DNA from: DATKCA01 sp035544675
GTDB lineage: Bacteria > Acidobacteriota > Thermoanaerobaculia > Gp7-AA8
Assembly (NCBI GenBank): GCA_035544675.1
Contig: DATKCA010000249.1
Coordinates: 1 to 9,059, forward strand
Reading direction: 5' to 3'
DNA: 9,059 bases
Below the pieces are notes generated by a model. That model saw nothing but the letters and a program-made list of their open reading frames with translations. It was not told the origin of the DNA and made no database searches. The translations under genes and the position numbers were made by a program. Of the stretch, positions 5,758-9,059 are shown piece after piece. How positions within the stretch are numbered: the stretch's first letter is position 1; every line of letters begins with the position of its first letter.

Positions 5758-6429
5758 ATGGTTCGCGCCCTCCTTCTCTGTCTCGTTGCCCTCGACGCCG
5801 CCGCGGCCGAGGTGCACGTGTTCGCCGCCGCCAGCCTGGCGGACGTGCTGGAGGAGATCGCCCGGCCCTACCAGAAGGCATCCGGCGACCGCATCGTCTT
5901 CAACTTCGCGGGATCGAACACCCTGGCCCGCCAGATTGCCGCCGGCGCACCGGCCGACCTCTTCGTCTCCGCGGACGAGGCGCAGATGAGCCTCGTGGCG
6001 CATCTCGGAAAACGCAGCATTGCCTCGAACCGGCTCGTCCTGGTCGTGGCCCGTGACGTGACGGCCACCGATCCCGCCCGCATGCGCTCCATGGCCCTGG
6101 CCGATCCGCGCGCCGTTCCCGCAGGCGTGTACGCGAAGGCCTGGCTGCAGCGAACGGGGATGTGGGAAGCGGTTCGAGACAGGATCGTTCCAACAGACAA
6201 CGTGCGCGCAGCACTCGCCGCCGTGGAGGCGGGAAACGTCGACGCCGCGATCGTCTACCGCAGCGACGCGCGGCGGCTCCGGACGGCGCGCGTAGTGCGC
6301 GAGATTCCGATGGACGGCATCTCCTACCCGGCCGCCATCGTCCGCGACTCCCCCGCGGCACGCCGGTTCCTCCAGCACCTCTCCTCCCGCGCCGCTCGCG
6401 ACATCTTTCTCCGGCACGGCTTCCTGTGA
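5758..6429 (+). CDS. modA: Molybdate ABC transporter, periplasmic substrate-binding protein
   Basis: Binds molybdate (or tungstate) in the periplasm and delivers it to ModBC. The 223 residues start with a signal peptide (MVRALLLCLVALDAAAA, about 17 residues). The ModA core follows: VHVFAAASLADVLEEIA, FNFAGSNTLARQIAAGAPADLFVSA (split across 48-72), DPRAVPAGVYAKAWL, TDNVRAALAAVEAGNVDAAI and VYRSDA. Expected oxyanion ligands are visible: Ser26 in AAASL, Ser53 in AGSNT and Tyr167 in VYRSD. The length is normal. The ATG at 5758 follows the candidate operator closely, with only a weak ribosome-binding site. The stop codon overlaps the GTG start of modB (GTGA, 6426-6429), which indicates translational coupling. 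Confidence 0.95.
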   Translation: MVRALLLCLVALDAAAAEVHVFAAASLADVLEEIARPYQKASGDRIVFNFAGSNTLARQIAAGAPADLFVSADEAQMSLVAHLGKRSIASNRLVLVVARDVTATDPARMRSMALADPRAVPAGVYAKAWLQRTGMWEAVRDRIVPTDNVRAALAAVEAGNVDAAIVYRSDARRLRTARVVREIPMDGISYPAAIVRDSPAARRFLQHLSSRAARDIFLRHGFL

Positions 6430-7091
6430 CGAGCGAAGAGCTGCAGATCCTGCTCTTCTCGGTGCGCAACGCGGCGCTGGCAGCGCTGCTGATCGTGCCG
6501 CCCGGGCTGGCGGTGGCGTGGCTGCTGGCCCGGTACCGCTGGCGCGGGAAGTCGGTCGTGGAGACTCTCGTGGCGCTGCCTCTGGTCATGCCGCCGGTGG
6601 CCACCGGGTTGATCCTGCTGGAGCTGTTCGGCCGGCGGGGGCCGATCGGATCGCTGCTCCCCTTCGACGTGGTCTTCACCTGGCGGGCCGTGGTCATGGC
6701 CATGATGGTCATGTCGTTCCCGCTCCTGGTGCGCGCGGCGCGTGTGGCCTTCGAGGAGGTGAATCCGCGCTTCGAAGCGATGGCGCGGACGCTGGGCGCC
6801 GGAGAGTGGCGCGTTTTCCTCACGATCACGATTCCGCTGGCCGCGCGCGGCATCGCCAGCGGCATCCTCCTGGCCTTCGCCCGCGCCCTCGGCGAATTCG
6901 GCGCGACGATCCTGGTGGCCGGCAACATCCCGGGCCGGACGAGCACGCTGTCGGTCTCGATCTACAGCATGGTGCAGCTGGGCCGCGACGCCGACGCGTT
7001 CCGGCTCCTGACCTGGGCGGTGCTCGTCGCGTTCATCGCCGTCTGGACCGCCGAGTTTCTACTGAGCGGCAGAAAACGGGCACGGGCGTGA
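6426..7091 (+). CDS. modB: Molybdate ABC transporter, inner-membrane permease
   Basis: Forms the transmembrane channel of the molybdate importer. The 221 residues contain about five hydrophobic helices, the permease signature ALPLVMPPVATGLILLELFG (about 50-69) and the cytoplasmic coupling loop EAMARTLGAGEWRVFLTITIP (split across 117-137), then FARALGEFGATILVAGNIPG (151-170). All are typical of ModB/CysT permeases. The GTG at 6426 was chosen because it gives the normal N-terminus (TSEELQILLFSVRNAALAA) and a 4-base overlap with the modA stop. The frame is open further upstream, but that part lies inside modA. The stop overlaps the GTG start of modC in the same GTGA arrangement. Confidence 0.95.
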   Translation: MTSEELQILLFSVRNAALAALLIVPPGLAVAWLLARYRWRGKSVVETLVALPLVMPPVATGLILLELFGRRGPIGSLLPFDVVFTWRAVVMAMMVMSFPLLVRAARVAFEEVNPRFEAMARTLGAGEWRVFLTITIPLAARGIASGILLAFARALGEFGATILVAGNIPGRTSTLSVSIYSMVQLGRDADAFRLLTWAVLVAFIAVWTAEFLLSGRKRARA

Positions 7092-7783
7092 AGATCGTCC
7101 TCGACGGCGTCACGCTGCCGCTGCCGGAATTCGTCCTCGACGTGTCGCTCCAGCTCGAAGCGCGGTACACAGCGCTTTACGGCGCATCGGGCGCGGGCAA
7201 GACTTCGCTGATCGAGGTGATCGCCGGGCTGCGCCGTCCGGCCGCCGGTCGCGTGGCCATCGGAGATCAGGTGGTCTTCGATGGCGCGCGCGCCGTCGAC
7301 GTGCCGCCGCGTCATCGCCGCATCGGCTACGTCCCTCAGGACGACACGCTCTTTCCGCACCTTTCCGTCAGGCAGAACATTCTTTATGGTGCCGCCGATG
7401 GCAAGGTGGAGCGCCGCCGACCCGGCGGCCGCGGAGTCCGCGGCGCTCCACACACTACGGCCGACCGCGTCGTCGCCGCGCTGGAGATCGAGCGCCTCCT
7501 GGGGCGGCGGACGCATTCGCTGTCGGGCGGCGAGCGGAAGCGCGTCTCCATGGCCCGGGCGCTCCTCAGCGACCCCATGCTCCTGCTGCTCGATGAGCCG
7601 CTCTCGGGCGTTGACACGGCGCTCTCCAGCCGTATCCTCGACTATCTGATGTGCGTCCGGGAGGAGTTTCCAATCCCCATCCTCCTCGTGACGCACCGAA
7701 TGGAAGAGGCCAGCGCCCTGTGCGACGAGGTCGTGCTGCTCGATCGCGGCCACGTCGTTTCCAGGCAACCACTGGGAAAATAG
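7088..7783 (+). CDS. modC: Molybdate ABC transporter, ATP-binding protein (short form, no TOBE domain)
   Basis: ATPase that drives the ModB channel. The 231 residues contain Walker A GASGAGKTS (32-40), the Q-loop PQDDTLFPHL (Gln84), the signature LSGGERKRV (145-153), Walker B LLLLDE (165-170) and the switch histidine VTH (His203). E. coli ModC is about 350 residues with a C-terminal molybdate-binding TOBE/MOP region; here the protein stops after the ATPase domain. Between ILYG (98-101) and RVVAALEIERLL (127-138) there are about 14 more residues than in E. coli ModC, and this stretch (VERRRPGGRGVRGAPH, 107-122) is encoded by a GC-rich inverted repeat. The GTG at 7088 overlaps the modB stop. 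Specificity for molybdate is inferred from the operon; the ATPase domain alone would not settle it. Confidence 0.92.
   Translation: MKIVLDGVTLPLPEFVLDVSLQLEARYTALYGASGAGKTSLIEVIAGLRRPAAGRVAIGDQVVFDGARAVDVPPRHRRIGYVPQDDTLFPHLSVRQNILYGAADGKVERRRPGGRGVRGAPHTTADRVVAALEIERLLGRRTHSLSGGERKRVSMARALLSDPMLLLLDEPLSGVDTALSSRILDYLMCVREEFPIPILLVTHRMEEASALCDEVVLLDRGHVVSRQPLGK
7406..7451. repeat. GC-rich palindromic element inside modC
   Basis: GTGGAGCGCCGC (7406-7417) and GCGGCGCTCCAC (7440-7451) are perfect 12-bp inverted arms around 22 bases. The spacer holds a second, overlapping palindrome, CCGCGGA-G-TCCGCGG (7429-7443). The element spans 46 bases and encodes Arg/Gly-rich residues at the point where ModC is about 14-15 residues longer than usual. 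That is what an in-frame insertion of a small REP-like palindromic element would look like. No second copy was noticed in this window. Confidence 0.6.
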
Positions 7784-7802
7784 CCCGTATACAGGGGTCG
7801 TG

Positions 7803-9047
7803 ATGACTAGAAAGCGCAAGATTCAGATCGGCGCAGGTGTGCTCGGCCTGGTGGTGATCACCACGGTCAGCATCGCCGCGGCGAACCGCAACAAGGAGGG
7901 CGTCGCCGTCACCCTCGCCAAAGTCGAGCAGATGGACATCGTCAGCAAGGTGTCGGCGAACGGGCGCATCGACGCCCAGCGCAAGGTCGATGTCTCGGCC
8001 AACGTCATGGGGCAAATCATCAACCTGGCTGTCCGGGAAGGCGACGTGGTGAAGAAGGGCGACTTCCTCCTGCAGATCGATCAGAAGCAGCTGGCTGCGA
8101 CGGCGCAGGGCGCCGCGGCGTCGCTGCAGGCTCTCTTCTCCGAGCGCGATGCCGCCCGCGCCAATGCGGCCGAGGCTCAGCGCAACGTGGAGCGGGCGCA
8201 GAAGAACTACAACGACCGCATCATCCCGCTGGCGGAGCTGGAGCGCGTACGCTCGGTCTACGACGCCGCGCGCGCCAACCTCGTCGCGACCGAGCGCCGC
8301 ATCGACCAGGCCCGCGCCAACGTCGCCGCCGCGCAGGACACGCTCTCGAAGACCACCATGCGCGCCTCCATGGACGGCATCGTCACCGCGCTGCCGGTCG
8401 AGGAGGGCGAAGTCGCGGTCATCGGCACGATGAACAACCCGGGCACCAGACTTCTCACCATCGCCGACATGAGCGTGGTCGAAGCGGTGATGGAAGTCGA
8501 CGAGACCGACATCCCGAACGTGAAGGTCGGCCAGGCCGCCACAGTGACCATCGACGCCTATCCGAATCAGACGTTCAACGGCCTGGTCACCGAGGTCGGG
8601 TCGAGCCCGATGGATCGGGCCGGACTGGGAGGCGGGGCCACGGAAGCGATCAACTTCAAAGTGAAGATCCAGATCGAGAACCCGCCCGCAGGCATCCGCC
8701 CCGGCTTCTCCGCCTCGGCCGACATCATCACCGGCACGAGTGCCAGGGCCGTGGCCATTCCGCTGCAGGCGCTCGTGGTCCGCGAGAAGCCGGCGCCCGA
8801 CGACGCCGGGAAGACCGCCGCTGCTCCCGCCAAGGCGCAGGAGGAGGAGGGCGTCTACGTCTTCAACGACGGCAAAGCGGAGTTCGCCGCGGTGAAGACC
8901 GGGCTGGCCGGCGACAGCAACATCGAGATCGTCAGCGGACTGAAACCGGGTCAACAGATCATCACAGGTCCGTTCCGCGCCTTGCGCGACATCAAGGACG
9001 GATCGAAAGTGAAGGAACAGAAGGAAGAGAAGAAGAAGGACGCTTAG
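7803..9047 (+). CDS. Efflux RND/ABC periplasmic adaptor subunit (MacA/HlyD family)
   Basis: Membrane-fusion protein that links an inner-membrane ABC or RND pump to an outer-membrane channel. The 414 residues run: a basic N-terminus with a membrane anchor (about 7-25), the first barrel-sandwich half (VDVSANVMGQIINLAVREGD, 62-81, then VVKKGDFLLQID), a long Ala/Arg/Glu-rich coiled-coil hairpin (about 100-183) and the second half TTMRASMDGIVTALPVEEGE (184-203). A beta-barrel follows (ADMSVVEAVMEVDETDIPNV), then a membrane-proximal domain with GLKPGQQIITGPFRAL, and a Lys/Glu-rich tail. An Ala/Pro-rich insert (about 330-349) interrupts the last part. ATG 7803 is preferred over the adjacent GTG 7800 because AGGGG (7793-7797) is well spaced. 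The gene begins 19 bases after modC, but its function is unrelated to molybdate. Its partner pump is expected beyond the right edge. Confidence 0.9.
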   Translation: MTRKRKIQIGAGVLGLVVITTVSIAAANRNKEGVAVTLAKVEQMDIVSKVSANGRIDAQRKVDVSANVMGQIINLAVREGDVVKKGDFLLQIDQKQLAATAQGAAASLQALFSERDAARANAAEAQRNVERAQKNYNDRIIPLAELERVRSVYDAARANLVATERRIDQARANVAAAQDTLSKTTMRASMDGIVTALPVEEGEVAVIGTMNNPGTRLLTIADMSVVEAVMEVDETDIPNVKVGQAATVTIDAYPNQTFNGLVTEVGSSPMDRAGLGGGATEAINFKVKIQIENPPAGIRPGFSASADIITGTSARAVAIPLQALVVREKPAPDDAGKTAAAPAKAQEEEGVYVFNDGKAEFAAVKTGLAGDSNIEIVSGLKPGQQIITGPFRALRDIKDGSKVKEQKEEKKKDA

Positions 9048-9059
9048 CTTGGGCCTTAG

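Noticed and set aside
4969..6417. A 482-residue minus-strand open frame ending at the TGA 4969-4971
   Set aside because: Most of it runs antisense through modA and the modE-like gene; only the part from the ATG at 5376 is rhodanese, and the TGA is judged to be recoded rather than its end.

Overview
The window is GC-rich, tightly packed bacterial chromosome. The gene families (a secreted zinc metalloprotease with an HExxH and a YLMGL motif, a MatB-like acyl-CoA synthetase, a single-domain ModE), the GC content and the heptameric GGATGAA minisatellites suggest an uncultured soil or sediment bacterium, possibly Acidobacteriota. That placement is inference; there is no rRNA or marker gene to test it.

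Layout: (1) 1-2063, minus: a secreted zinc metalloprotease, cut by the left window edge. (2) 2062-2601, plus: tag, 3-methyladenine-DNA glycosylase I; its ATG and the protease ATG overlap in one CATG. (3) 2602-2877: a convergent intergenic gap holding two inverted arrays of a 7-base repeat. (4) 2878-4230, minus: an ANL-superfamily acyl/malonyl-CoA synthetase. (5) 4254-4853, plus: a class II (fuculose-phosphate-type) aldolase. (6) 4837-5376, minus: a membrane-anchored rhodanese whose active-site loop carries an in-frame TGA, followed by a SECIS-like hairpin and then the rest of the rhodanese domain; a candidate selenoprotein. (7) 5398-7783, plus: a molybdate uptake operon, modE-like regulator then modA-modB-modC, with GTGA start/stop overlaps. 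(8) 7803-9047, plus: a MacA/HlyD-type periplasmic adaptor, probably the first gene of an efflux system continuing beyond the right edge.

How they fit together: modE/modA/modB/modC form one coherent unit, with a candidate ModE operator just before modA. The candidate selenoprotein rhodanese is divergent from it with only 21 bases between start codons, so molybdenum supply and a selenium/sulfur-handling protein may share control. The remaining genes look like unrelated housekeeping or accessory functions.

The strongest unexpected signal is the TGA at 4969-4971. A conventional caller would end the rhodanese there, but the same frame continues for 43 residues that complete the domain, and a 7-bp hairpin with a GGUGC apical loop begins 14 nt after the TGA (its loop 21 nt after), as expected for a bacterial SECIS.
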